Shown here piece by piece: positions 1-5,225 of a DNA stretch of 5,225 nucleotides. Under the pieces are notes generated by a model, which was not told the origin of the DNA, did no database searches, and worked only from the letters and a program-made list of their open reading frames with translations. Source of the DNA: Patescibacteria group bacterium (GTDB lineage: Bacteria; Patescibacteria; Microgenomatia; Levybacterales; UBA12049); contig JAMCTK010000075.1 of assembly GCA_023381035.1 (NCBI GenBank), positions 1 to 5,225 of the forward strand, given 5' to 3'. Made by a program: the position numbers and the translations under genes. How positions within the stretch are numbered: position 1 is the first letter of the stretch; every line of letters begins with the position of its first letter.

Positions 1-179
1 CTGAGTTATCCAAAAGAGTTAACCCTGTTGTCCAAGCATTTCCACCAGATTTATATTGTAGATTTAATGCTCCTGTTTCTGGTCTGATGGTATCAACGGT
101 TAATGTTCCTGAGATTGTGGCATTACCTATTACTGCAAACTTCTCAAGAGGAGAGGTTGTCCCAATACCAACATTACCG
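1..179 (-). repeat. Stalk cassette A, copy 2 (EKFAV...LLDNS), cut by left edge
   Basis: The cassette encodes GIGTTSPLEKFAVIGN, then ATISGTLTVDTIRPETGALN and LQYKSGGNAWTTGLTLLDNS (residues about 1427-1485). It matches 1417-1595 at a constant offset of 1,416 bases. By hand count 20 of 179 bases differ, and 18 of these are synonymous; the two replacements are I/T and R/K. The last visible base fits the first base of a Gly codon, so a seventh GNVGIGTT motif probably begins at the window edge. Confidence 0.9.
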
Positions 180-3100
180 CTGTTTGAAAGTATCCTCATT
201 TTTTCACTAGCAGAACCATATGCAGTATAAAAAATAAGATCGAGTTGATTAGTGCCTGAACCATTTGTTCTACCTTCTATTCCAGCATAGGCAGTAGGAT
301 AGGTAGGACTATAAAACTTAAGTATTCCTTGAGATGTATTAGTTGTGTTTGTATTGGAAAGTCCAATATCTCCAACAGAAATATGTAGTTTATCGCTTGG
401 ACTCGTTGTTCCAATCCCCACATTTCCTGTATTAATCCAGGAATCACCATTAGCGGTTCCTGTGAATTTGACTAAAGCAGAAGCAGTAGCACTTCCTCCT
501 AATAACAGGTCAGCATTTGTATTAATAGGGGATAAAGCTCCTGCTAGCTCTTGCCAATATCGATCAGCTGTTCCAGTTGAGCAGGATCCCCAAGCAGGAG
601 CAGCTCCTCCTAGTAAACATTGAGAAGCTGTTCCTGCTGCTGTTTGATAAAGAGAACCAGAGGAATTACCATACATAACTCCTCCAGCTGCGTTATACAG
701 GGGGATAGTTAATCTACCGTTATTTGCAATACTAAACTTATTTACTCCACTTGCTGAAGCAGTAAAGATATCTTGTGATTCAGTTTGATTGAGAATCATT
801 AGGGCTTTTCCAAAGGTAGAGGAGTTTGTAAAGTATGAACCACCAATATTAGCCGGAGCTATGTTTGTTCCTGCAATAAATTGTCCGGATACTGTTGCAG
901 CGTAGTTTGTAACAAAAGCTTCAGAGTCAACAATCACATTTCCCTTGTTAAATGTTCTTAGGGTAAGATCAGACGAATTAAAAGTTTCCCCTGCTTCCAG
1001 GTAAAGCGGGGCAGAGGACTTGATGTAGGAAGCAGATGGGTTTGTGAATAGAAGATCATAAGCCATAGAAACATCTCCTGCTGAAGTAAAGGTAGTTGGA
1101 AGATTAAATGTGGCTGCAGTTTGAGAAACTGAAAAGACAGGAGAACCATTGTCTTTAACATTGAAAATATTTCCGATTGTTCCAAGTGAGCCAATATCAA
1201 GAGAAAGCAAATCTCCCGTTGCTGTGGTTGCTGATCCTGGATTCCAGTAAAGACCCATTAAATTTCCGGTTGTTAAACCAGTTGATGTGGAGGAAAGATA
1301 CAAACCTTGTCCTGTGGTAAGGGAATTAGCAGTAAGATTCATGCCGTTTGTCGTTGATGCTCCTGTAACTAAATCTAAAGAAGCAGTTGGTGCAGTTGTC
1401 CCAATTCCCACATTGCCTGAGTTATCCAAAAGAGTTAATCCCGTTGTCCAAGCATTCCCCCCTGATTTGTATTGTAGATTTAGTGCTCCAGTTTCCGGTT
1501 TGATTGTGTCTACTGTTAAAGTTCCTGAAATTGTGGCATTACCTGTTACTGCAAACTTCTCAAGAGGAGAGGTTGTCCCAATTCCCACATTCCCGGTATT
1601 GATCCACGAGTTGTTTCCTGATGTACCACTAAGCTTAATCAAAGCAGAGGAGGTAGCAGATGCACCAAGAAGTACATCATCAGTAATATTTCTTGGAGAT
1701 AAAGCTCCTAATACTCTCTGCCATTCATTGCTTGCAACAGTAGTACCAATAAGGTTGTCTACATATAGATTAGCCCAATGTCTTGTTGCAGATCCTAGAT
1801 CATAGGTAGCATTAGCATTAGGGTTAAAGGTTCCTGCCATTGTTGCAATTAACCCTGTTGGAGCAAAAGACAGATAACCCATCTGATCTGTCTTAAGATC
1901 AGCATATTTAGCAGGATCTGAGGACAACCTTAACTGAGTTCCTCCTGCTGCTGATAAAACATCTAGTTTTTGAGCAGGGGAGGTGGTGCCAATGCCAACA
2001 TTTCCGCCATTTAGTACGGTCATTAAAGGAGAGTTAGAGGTATCCACAATTTTAAAACCATAGCTCGCACCTGAAGATTTAATAGTGGTAAAATCATCAG
2101 TTGCTACTCCGAGTAGTCCAGCTATAACACTGTCTGATCTTTTTCCTGAATAAAAATATCCATTGTCAATTCCTACTGATCCTCCAGATATATAAAACTT
2201 GCTCCCTGGTGCAGTTGTCCCTATTCCAACATTTCCAGTATTAATCCACGAGTTATTTCCCGAGGTCCCTGTCAGCTTGATCAAGGCTGATGCTGTGCTA
2301 GTTGCACCTAGTAAGACATCGTCTGTTGTATTTACAGGACTAATTGCATTTGAAGCTCTTTGCCAATATCCTTGGACTCCCGTAGAAGCTCCTACAATAT
2401 TGTTTACATACAAGTTATTCCAGTATTTTGAGGAAGAACCTAGATCATAGGTGCTAGTTGCTAAAGGAATTACGCTACCTGAAGTAATAGTGCCAGAATT
2501 ATCTACGGTAAATTTAGCAACTCCGCTAGCAGAAGCGCTAATTAAAGGACCCGATCCGGTTTGGTTAATTGTAAAAGCAGATTGTCCGCTTGATGAAGCT
2601 AGAACCGATAGTAGATCATCAACCTCTACTGATCCTGCAGCTGTGGTTATATTGTTGTTTAAAGTGTTGTTGACCAGAGGCTTTTGTATTTCTATTTTTC
2701 CTAAGCCATCAGGATTCATAACTATATTCGTATTGCTGCCTGTTGCTGTAGTTAAGTTTAAAATTCTTCCGGAAAGAGTAAATTGTCCGCCGGTTGCAGC
2801 AAATGTTGGAGTAGCACTTCCGCCGATACTAAGATTACCGCTTGAATCTAAAGCTAAAACAACATTGCTGGTACCTGCTCCTCCTGCTGTAATTGGTACG
2901 AGTCCTTGTAATGATTCTGAGTTAGCAGCAAAAGCAACAGTTGCTAATTGTTGACGCGGGGTAAGTTCATCAGTTTGTTGAACAGTTACACCAAGCCATA
3001 AAGCGCTGTTTTGGAATAGGTCTGCCGGGAAAGGAATGTTGTTTCCAAGTAAAACAGAAAAAATTCCGTCTTCATCAGGTGAAACTGTTTGAATTTCCTG

Positions 3101-4456
3101 CCAGAGTAGGGCAGCGCCCGATGCTGTTAAGTCGTCATATATGGCAAAACGCAGAGGAGTTGCAGTAGCTATTGGAACGTCATTGCTATTTGTTAGTCTT
3201 CCCTGAAAAGACATTATTCTGGGTGGAGCAGTTGGCAGTGCTGCTAATGCTTTCTTATCCATTTGAGGTTTGATAACAAAGGCATTATAGAAGCTGAAAC
3301 TAAGTGCAGAAATGAAAATGATTAAGATAGCAAAATGAAAATAGTGAGTGATTGAGTATGAATGATACCTTTTGTACCAGTCTGGACGTGTATATCTCGT
3401 GTGAAAAATGACTTTTCTGTACCAAGGGAAGTATTTGGTGGAGATACTTAGCGGATTATAGAACGATTTGCTAAGATTTTTTACACTTATTTCATCAACA
3501 TAGGACTGTTGGCTAGTAGCTGTTTTACGAATCTTATCTTGTAGGTTGTAAAAGACTTCTTTGCCTCCGGACTTCCAAAGGAGAAGTTGTCCATGTTTTA
3601 GCAATTCGACAATTGGAGTGATAAGAATAGCTTCGAATAAAGCATTTAACCCCTTTCCGCTTTTTTGAGCTAGCCTAACTGGAGGAAAGGGAGAATAGGA
3701 ACTAGCTTCCTCAGCGGTCGCAGGGAGTTGAGTATCAGCTATTTGCAGGGATTCAAGACCTCGGTTGTTAGAAGGAGAAAGTGTTTTAAGATTAGATATT
3801 TGCTCATAAGCAGATGGTTTAATGGTTGAAATTAACCCTTCTTGCTGAGCCCAAGTTAGATATTTCCTCAAAGATGAGAGTTTTCTATTAACTGTAAGAG
3901 GCGAGAATCCTTGGTCGACAAGCCTGTTTTTGTATTCTTGAATAACATTGTTATTGAGCTTGGTAAAGACATTCTTGTCTTCTACCTGCCAGGCATCTTT
4001 AGCTCCGGTCACTTCTTGTGCCCAGTCAAAAAACTGCTTAATATCAATTACGTAGTTTTTGATTGTTAGCTTCGAAGCATTATATACATAGAGGAAATTC
4101 TTAAAGTCTCTAATCTTAAACGGATCATCCTGTGCTAAGACTTCAGCGGATTGAGCTTGTTGTTCGAACGGGGAGTGGGATATATGTCCTTCAAGTTTTA
4201 AAAACAAAAAGAACTTTCTAAGAGAGGACAGATGTCTTTCAAAAGATCTCGGAGCAATTCCAAGAGAGATTTTATCTTTTTTGTAGGCAGATAATATTTG
4301 GTTTGAAATTGCGGTTGGATCAAATTCTCTCTGAAACTTCTCACTATACCAACGAATGAATTGACTTACGTCAGCTTTATAGTTTTTAACCGTAACTCTA
4401 GACGGAAGTTTTTTTTGAGATAAAAGATATTGGATAAATTCGTTAATTAAATTCAT
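1..4456 (-). CDS. Giant surface fibre protein: tandem recombinase-like SAM domains, one TM helix, GIGTT-repeat stalk (C-terminus off window)
   Basis: An uninterrupted frame of 1,485 codons starts at ATG 4456; an in-frame TAA lies 12 bases upstream (4466-4468), the next Met is residue 399, and the first domain begins at once, so this start is the best choice. Residues 1-95 and 105-210 each follow the tyrosine-recombinase core-binding pattern (LTIKNYVIDIKQF, then NRKLSSLRKYLTWAQQEG). No catalytic domain with an R...HxxR...Y signature follows. A Pro/Ser-rich linker (about 211-255) and a basic stretch (347-363, rich in R and K) precede a helix at about 373-395 (HFAILIIFISALSFSF), which predicts N-in topology. 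Residues 413-518 form a FQGRLT...WQE...GIFSVLLG...LTPRQ domain common at the base of CPR fibre proteins. The rest is a Ser/Thr/Gly/Asn stalk with GIGTT at 744-748, 821-825, 958-962, 1017-1021, 1347-1351 and 1430-1434. There is no good ribosome site: AGGTG lies 17 nt away and the leader is A-rich. The surface-fibre role is inferred; whether the head binds DNA is unknown. The C-terminus, possibly an S74-type chaperone, is not visible. Confidence 0.93.
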   Translation of the reverse strand, partial: MNLINEFIQYLLSQKKLPSRVTVKNYKADVSQFIRWYSEKFQREFDPTAISNQILSAYKKDKISLGIAPRSFERHLSSLRKFFLFLKLEGHISHSPFEQQAQSAEVLAQDDPFKIRDFKNFLYVYNASKLTIKNYVIDIKQFFDWAQEVTGAKDAWQVEDKNVFTKLNNNVIQEYKNRLVDQGFSPLTVNRKLSSLRKYLTWAQQEGLISTIKPSAYEQISNLKTLSPSNNRGLESLQIADTQLPATAEEASSYSPFPPVRLAQKSGKGLNALFEAILITPIVELLKHGQLLLWKSGGKEVFYNLQDKIRKTATSQQSYVDEISVKNLSKSFYNPLSISTKYFPWYRKVIFHTRYTRPDWYKRYHSYSITHYFHFAILIIFISALSFSFYNAFVIKPQMDKKALAALPTAPPRIMSFQGRLTNSNDVPIATATPLRFAIYDDLTASGAALLWQEIQTVSPDEDGIFSVLLGNNIPFPADLFQNSALWLGVTVQQTDELTPRQQLATVAFAANSESLQGLVPITAGGAGTSNVVLALDSSGNLSIGGSATPTFAATGGQFTLSGRILNLTTATGSNTNIVMNPDGLGKIEIQKPLVNNTLNNNITTAAGSVEVDDLLSVLASSSGQSAFTINQTGSGPLISASASGVAKFTVDNSGTITSGSVIPLATSTYDLGSSSKYWNNLYVNNIVGASTGVQGYWQRASNAISPVNTTDDVLLGATSTASALIKLTGTSGNNSWINTGNVGIGTTAPGSKFYISGGSVGIDNGYFYSGKRSDSVIAGLLGVATDDFTTIKSSGASYGFKIVDTSNSPLMTVLNGGNVGIGTTSPAQKLDVLSAAGGTQLRLSSDPAKYADLKTDQMGYLSFAPTGLIATMAGTFNPNANATYDLGSATRHWANLYVDNLIGTTVASNEWQRVLGALSPRNITDDVLLGASATSSALIKLSGTSGNNSWINTGNVGIGTTSPLEKFAVTGNATISGTLTVDTIKPETGALNLQYKSGGNAWTTGLTLLDNSGNVGIGTTAPTASLDLVTGASTTNGMNLTANSLTTGQGLYLSSTSTGLTTGNLMGLYWNPGSATTATGDLLSLDIGSLGTIGNIFNVKDNGSPVFSVSQTAATFNLPTTFTSAGDVSMAYDLLFTNPSASYIKSSAPLYLEAGETFNSSDLTLRTFNKGNVIVDSEAFVTNYAATVSGQFIAGTNIAPANIGGSYFTNSSTFGKALMILNQTESQDIFTASASGVNKFSIANNGRLTIPLYNAAGGVMYGNSSGSLYQTAAGTASQCLLGGAAPAWGSCSTGTADRYWQELAGALSPINTNADLLLGGSATASALVKFTGTANGDSWINTGNVGIGTTSPSDKLHISVGDIGLSNTNTTNTSQGILKFYSPTYPTAYAGIEGRTNGSGTNQLDLIFYTAYGSASEKMRILSNSGNVGIGTTSPLEKFAVIGNATISGTLTVDTIRPETGALNLQYKSGGNAWTTGLTLLDNS
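398..568 (-). repeat. Stalk cassette B, copy 3 (second half only)
   Basis: Residues 1297-1353 read RYWQELAGALSPINTNADLL, then SALVKFTGTANGDSWINTGN and VGIGTTSP. The YDLGS half of the cassette is absent; in its place is a Cys-containing QCLLGGAAPAWGSC segment. This suggests the cassette is made of separately shuffled halves. Confidence 0.8.
716..796 (-). repeat. Stalk cassette C, copy 2
   Basis: Residues 1221-1247 (ILNQTESQDIFTASASGV, then NKFSIANNG) are the partner of 2492-2572. The order cassette C then cassette B is kept in both places, with different spacing between them. Confidence 0.75.
1417..1595 (-). repeat. Stalk cassette A, copy 1
   Basis: This is the partner of the block at 1-179, in the same orientation and reading frame (residues about 955-1013 of the large protein). 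It encodes GIGTTSPLEKFAVTGN through GLTLLDNSGNVGIGTTAP. Short stretches are identical in both copies, for example the bases around 1546-1582, while third positions elsewhere differ. That is typical of duplicated surface-protein cassettes. Confidence 0.9.
1565..1804 (-). repeat. Stalk cassette B, copy 2
   Basis: Residues 885-964 read YDLGSATRHWANLYVDNLIG, then EWQRVLGALSPRNITDDVLL and SGNNSWINTGNVGIGTTSP. It aligns along its full length with 2207-2449 and runs straight into cassette A copy 1, which shares its GNVGIGTTSP end. Confidence 0.85.
2207..2449 (-). repeat. Stalk cassette B, copy 1 (YDLGS...NLYV...WINTGNVGIGTT)
   Basis: Residues 670-750 read YDLGSSSKYWNNLYVNNIVG, then YWQRASNAISPVNTTDDVLL and SGNNSWINTGNVGIGTTAP. 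The YDLGS....W.NLYV motif is common in phage tail-fibre-like and CPR fibre proteins. The cassette recurs at 1565-1804, and its second half recurs at 398-568. Confidence 0.85.
2492..2572 (-). repeat. Stalk cassette C, copy 1 (NQT...SASASGV.KF)
   Basis: Residues 629-655 (TINQTGSGPLISASASGV, then AKFTVDNSG) match residues 1221-1247 encoded at 716-796. The pattern is NQT.S...(I/F)(S/T)ASASGV.KF(T/S)(V/I).N.G. It is a short beta-rich unit placed before a cassette B copy in both places. Confidence 0.75.
3272..3417 (-). other. Basic stop/anchor segment and single transmembrane helix
   Basis: This is a subregion of the large gene (residues about 347-395). A run of basic and aromatic residues (RKVIFHTRYTRPDWYKRYH) leads into an uncharged stretch from H374 to I395 containing FAILIIFISALSFSFYNAFV. 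By the positive-inside rule the N-terminal head stays in the cytoplasm and everything after residue 396 is exported. The helix sits directly before the FQGRLT domain, where other proteins of this kind carry an N-terminal signal peptide, so it probably acts as an uncleaved signal anchor. Cleavage near ALAALPTA (about 403-410) cannot be excluded. Confidence 0.8.
3842..4456 (-). other. Cytoplasmic head: two tandem tyrosine-recombinase core-binding (SAM-like) domains
   Basis: This is a subregion of the large gene (residues about 1-205). Copy 1 contains FIQYLLSQKKLPSRVTVKNY, then DVSQFIRWY, and ends with RSFERHLSSLRKFFLFLKLE. Copy 2 contains FKNFLYVYNASKLTIKNY, then DIKQFFDWA, and ends with VNRKLSSLRKYLTWAQQEG. 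Both match the XerC/XerD N-terminal pattern: a short helix, a T..NY..D...F..W helix, and a terminal R.LSSLRKF...L..EG helix. In true recombinases this domain clamps DNA and is followed by a catalytic domain of about 180 residues; here it is duplicated and followed by a linker and a membrane helix. The similarity is visible in the sequence; DNA binding is inference, and the domains could equally serve protein contact. Confidence 0.75.
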
Positions 4457-4476
4457 TTTTAAGTTTTAAATAACAC

Positions 4477-4513
4477 CTACAAGGGCGATGATGGCCATGA
4501 TCTTGTCCTGTAG
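4477..4513. other. Imperfect hairpin in the leader of the large gene, with a T-run on the plus strand
   Basis: CTACA (4477-4481) pairs with TGTAG (4509-4513). Beyond a bulged A, GG pairs with CC; an inner GAT.AT / AT.ATC stem closes on GGCC. On the plus strand it is followed by six T residues (4514-4519), a terminator-like layout that would stop plus-strand transcripts. Read on the minus strand it is a leader hairpin ending 20 bases before the large gene's ATG and partly covering the AGGTG sequence. The pairing is only moderate. Confidence 0.35.
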
Positions 4514-4631
4514 TTTTTTCCTGTTTGAAATAAGCTTGTTTTTAGTCTGTGAAAAGATAAAAAATGAGGTGAAAACAGAGTCCTTATTTAAAAGGCAGGC
4601 TAAAGGTTGTTGAGTTTGGAACGGCTTTGGG

Positions 4632-4970
4632 CTATGTCTTTCCATGCGTTTTTGCTGCCTGATTTGCGCTTAGGTATTCCCGAAGAGAAATAGTTGGGAA
4701 AGGGAGCTTAGCTTCAAGATTATACGGATTATATACATTATCACCCAGATTAGTAATAAAAATAAATTCACTCATACAATTAGAATAAATAAGTATACAG
4801 CATGTTGTCAAGACCCTAGAGTAATTAAAAAGGATACATTTATTTATAGTTAGATATAGAAGGGAAATACGCAAAAAACCCGAATGGACGGAGTATGGAG
4901 GGTTATTTTTGTTTAACTGTCGGGAATTCGTATTTTTTACATGCTTAGTGACCACATCAAAACGCATCAT
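4632..4970 (-). CDS. Doubtful 112-codon frame, no recognised product
   Basis: This frame lies upstream of the large gene on the same strand, with two adjacent ATG codons at 4965-4970 and a TAG at 4632-4634. The first 65 residues are rich in N, Y, S, L and I, as expected from translated AT-rich noncoding DNA, and show no domain. From an internal Met at 4775 the last 47 residues (MSEFIFITNLGDNVYNPY, then LEAKLPFPTISLREYLSANQ) look more protein-like, and a good promoter lies just upstream of that Met. No convincing ribosome site precedes either start. I do not recognise it; it may not be a gene. Confidence 0.18.
   Translation of the reverse strand: MMRFDVVTKHVKNTNSRQLNKNNPPYSVHSGFLRISLLYLTINKCILFNYSRVLTTCCILIYSNCMSEFIFITNLGDNVYNPYNLEAKLPFPTISLREYLSANQAAKTHGKT
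4782..4811 (-). promoter_or_regulatory. Sigma70-like promoter candidate directed toward the large gene
   Basis: On the minus strand a perfect TTGACA (4806-4811) is followed 18 bp later by TATTCT (4782-4787). The expected transcription start is near 4775, about 320 bases before the large gene's ATG. That would give a long leader containing the hairpin at 4477-4513. The start also coincides with an ATG at 4773-4775 that opens a 47-codon frame ending at 4632, so a leaderless short message is an alternative reading. Confidence 0.45.
4873..4910 (-). terminator. Weak terminator-like hairpin
   Basis: On the minus strand AACCC (4900-4904) can pair with GGGTT (4877-4881), followed by a run of T ending at 4873. 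The stem has only three G-C pairs and the loop is about 18 bases, although CCG/CGG pairing inside the loop could shorten it. It could end a minus-strand transcript entering from the right edge, which would fit the alternative reading of the right end. Confidence 0.2.
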
Positions 4971-5068
4971 ACCGCTAATGTAGTCCTATAATAAATATTG
5001 TGAAATTTTGATAAATTGGTCGTGAAAAGGGAAATATCTCATAATTTTACTTAATGGTATGTTTTGTT

Positions 5069-5096
5069 TTGACGGCTAAATTTGGCAGTATTTACT
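5069..5096 (+). promoter_or_regulatory. Weak plus-strand promoter candidate
   Basis: TTGACG and TTTACT are separated by 16 bp and point at the putative GTG start at 5171. The -35 box is near consensus and the -10 box is poor (TATTTA at 5089-5094 would be too close). Its main support is the open frame and ribosome site downstream. Confidence 0.25.
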
Positions 5097-5170
5097 AGTG
5101 AGCGCTACGTTTTGATGTAATTTTTTTAGGCTGGTTTAATAGGCTAATTAGTTTTTACGTGAGGCTAAAC

Positions 5171-5225
5171 GTGAATGGTTTAGGTTTCCTCGAGCAATTT
5201 GCATCTGTCTCCAATATTTTCTACT
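5171..5225 (+). CDS. Possible 5' end of a divergent gene running off the right edge
   Basis: GTG at 5171 is preceded by GAGG (5161-5164) with a 6-base gap, an ideal ribosome-site spacing, and the frame (MNGLGFLEQFASVSNIFY) stays open to the edge. A plausible promoter, TTGACG (5069-5074), 16 bp, TTTACT (5091-5096), lies upstream. Only 18 codons are visible and no family can be assigned. The opposite strand is also open here: a frame ending in TAA at 5148-5150 (RQMQIARGNLNHSRLASRKN) would instead be the tail of an upstream minus-strand gene, so the call is uncertain. Confidence 0.22.
   Translation, partial: MNGLGFLEQFASVSNIFY

Larger units (their letters stand above)
4457..5225. other. Intergenic region without a recognised gene
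   Basis: These 769 bases are more AT-rich than the large gene and show no tRNA, rRNA, insertion-sequence end or CRISPR pattern. They hold the promoter candidates, the two hairpins and the doubtful frames listed separately. Near the right end GGCTAA recurs at 5074, 5142 and 5163, and ACGTGA at 5157 and 5169; these repeats are too short to interpret. A long noncoding leader before a very large surface-protein gene would fit regulated expression, but that is inference. Confidence 0.6.

Noticed and set aside
345..623. 92-codon plus-strand frame
   Set aside because: It is the antisense shadow of stalk cassette B copy 3 and the Cys segment; its Pro/Val-rich composition comes from reversed GIGTT codons.
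958..1200. 80-codon minus-strand frame
   Set aside because: It sits in a shifted frame inside the large gene, where the main frame is uninterrupted and repeat-conserved.
1287..1805. 172-codon plus-strand frame with a repeated VVPIPT(F/L)P motif
   Set aside because: It is the antisense reading of the GNVGIGTT repeats of the large minus-strand gene. The repeat changes are synonymous in the minus frame, so the minus frame is the real one.
2199..2450. 83-codon plus-strand frame
   Set aside because: It is the antisense shadow of stalk cassette B copy 1.
1..2460. Spaced direct repeats that might suggest a CRISPR array
   Set aside because: The repeats are long, unevenly spaced, in frame and protein-coding, with mainly synonymous differences; they are stalk cassettes.
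2451..2954. 167-codon plus-strand frame
   Set aside because: It lies antisense to residues about 501-668 of the large gene, has no domain or ribosome site, and is explained by the minus-strand codon use.
3842..4456. An active tyrosine recombinase or integrase gene
   Set aside because: Only the core-binding part is present, twice; no catalytic Arg/HxxR/Tyr motifs follow before the membrane helix, and the same frame continues into the fibre.
4466..4645. 59-codon minus-strand frame (ATG 4645 to TAA 4466) as a real gene
   Set aside because: There is no ribosome site at a useful distance, no recognisable domain, and it overlaps another doubtful frame; it is kept only as an observation.

Overview
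The window is dominated by one very large protein gene on the minus strand. It starts at 4456 and runs off the left edge without a stop: 1,485 codons are visible and the C-terminus is missing. I translated the frame codon by codon and found no interruption. The moderately AT-rich composition and the many copies of the GNVGIGTTSP motif suggest a Patescibacteria (Candidate Phyla Radiation) genome. The FQGRLT...LTPRQ...A.N...L.G domain and the long Ser/Thr/Gly/Asn-rich stalk point the same way, most likely to the Microgenomates side. This placement rests on recalled family resemblance, not on a search.

Reading from its start, the protein has two tandem modules that look like the N-terminal SAM-like (core-binding) domain of tyrosine recombinases (residues about 1-95 and 105-210). 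No catalytic recombinase domain follows. Next come a low-complexity linker, a strongly basic segment and one transmembrane helix (about 373-395). After the helix is a FQGRLT-type beta domain (about 413-518), then a long repetitive stalk with six visible GIGTT motifs. The inferred layout is a signal-anchored surface protein with a putative DNA-binding head in the cytoplasm and a fibre outside the cell. The stalk is built from recurring cassettes. One 179-base block recurs 1,416 bases (472 codons) apart and has diverged almost only at synonymous sites.

The remaining 769 bases (4457-5225) hold no gene I recognise. They contain a good sigma70-like promoter pointing at the large gene (TTGACA, 18 bp, TATTCT), an imperfect hairpin just upstream of its start codon, a doubtful 112-codon minus-strand frame, and a possible plus-strand gene start (GAGG, 6 nt, GTG) that runs off the right edge. 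The window therefore looks like the 5' part of a giant surface-protein gene plus its upstream, possibly divergent, intergenic region.
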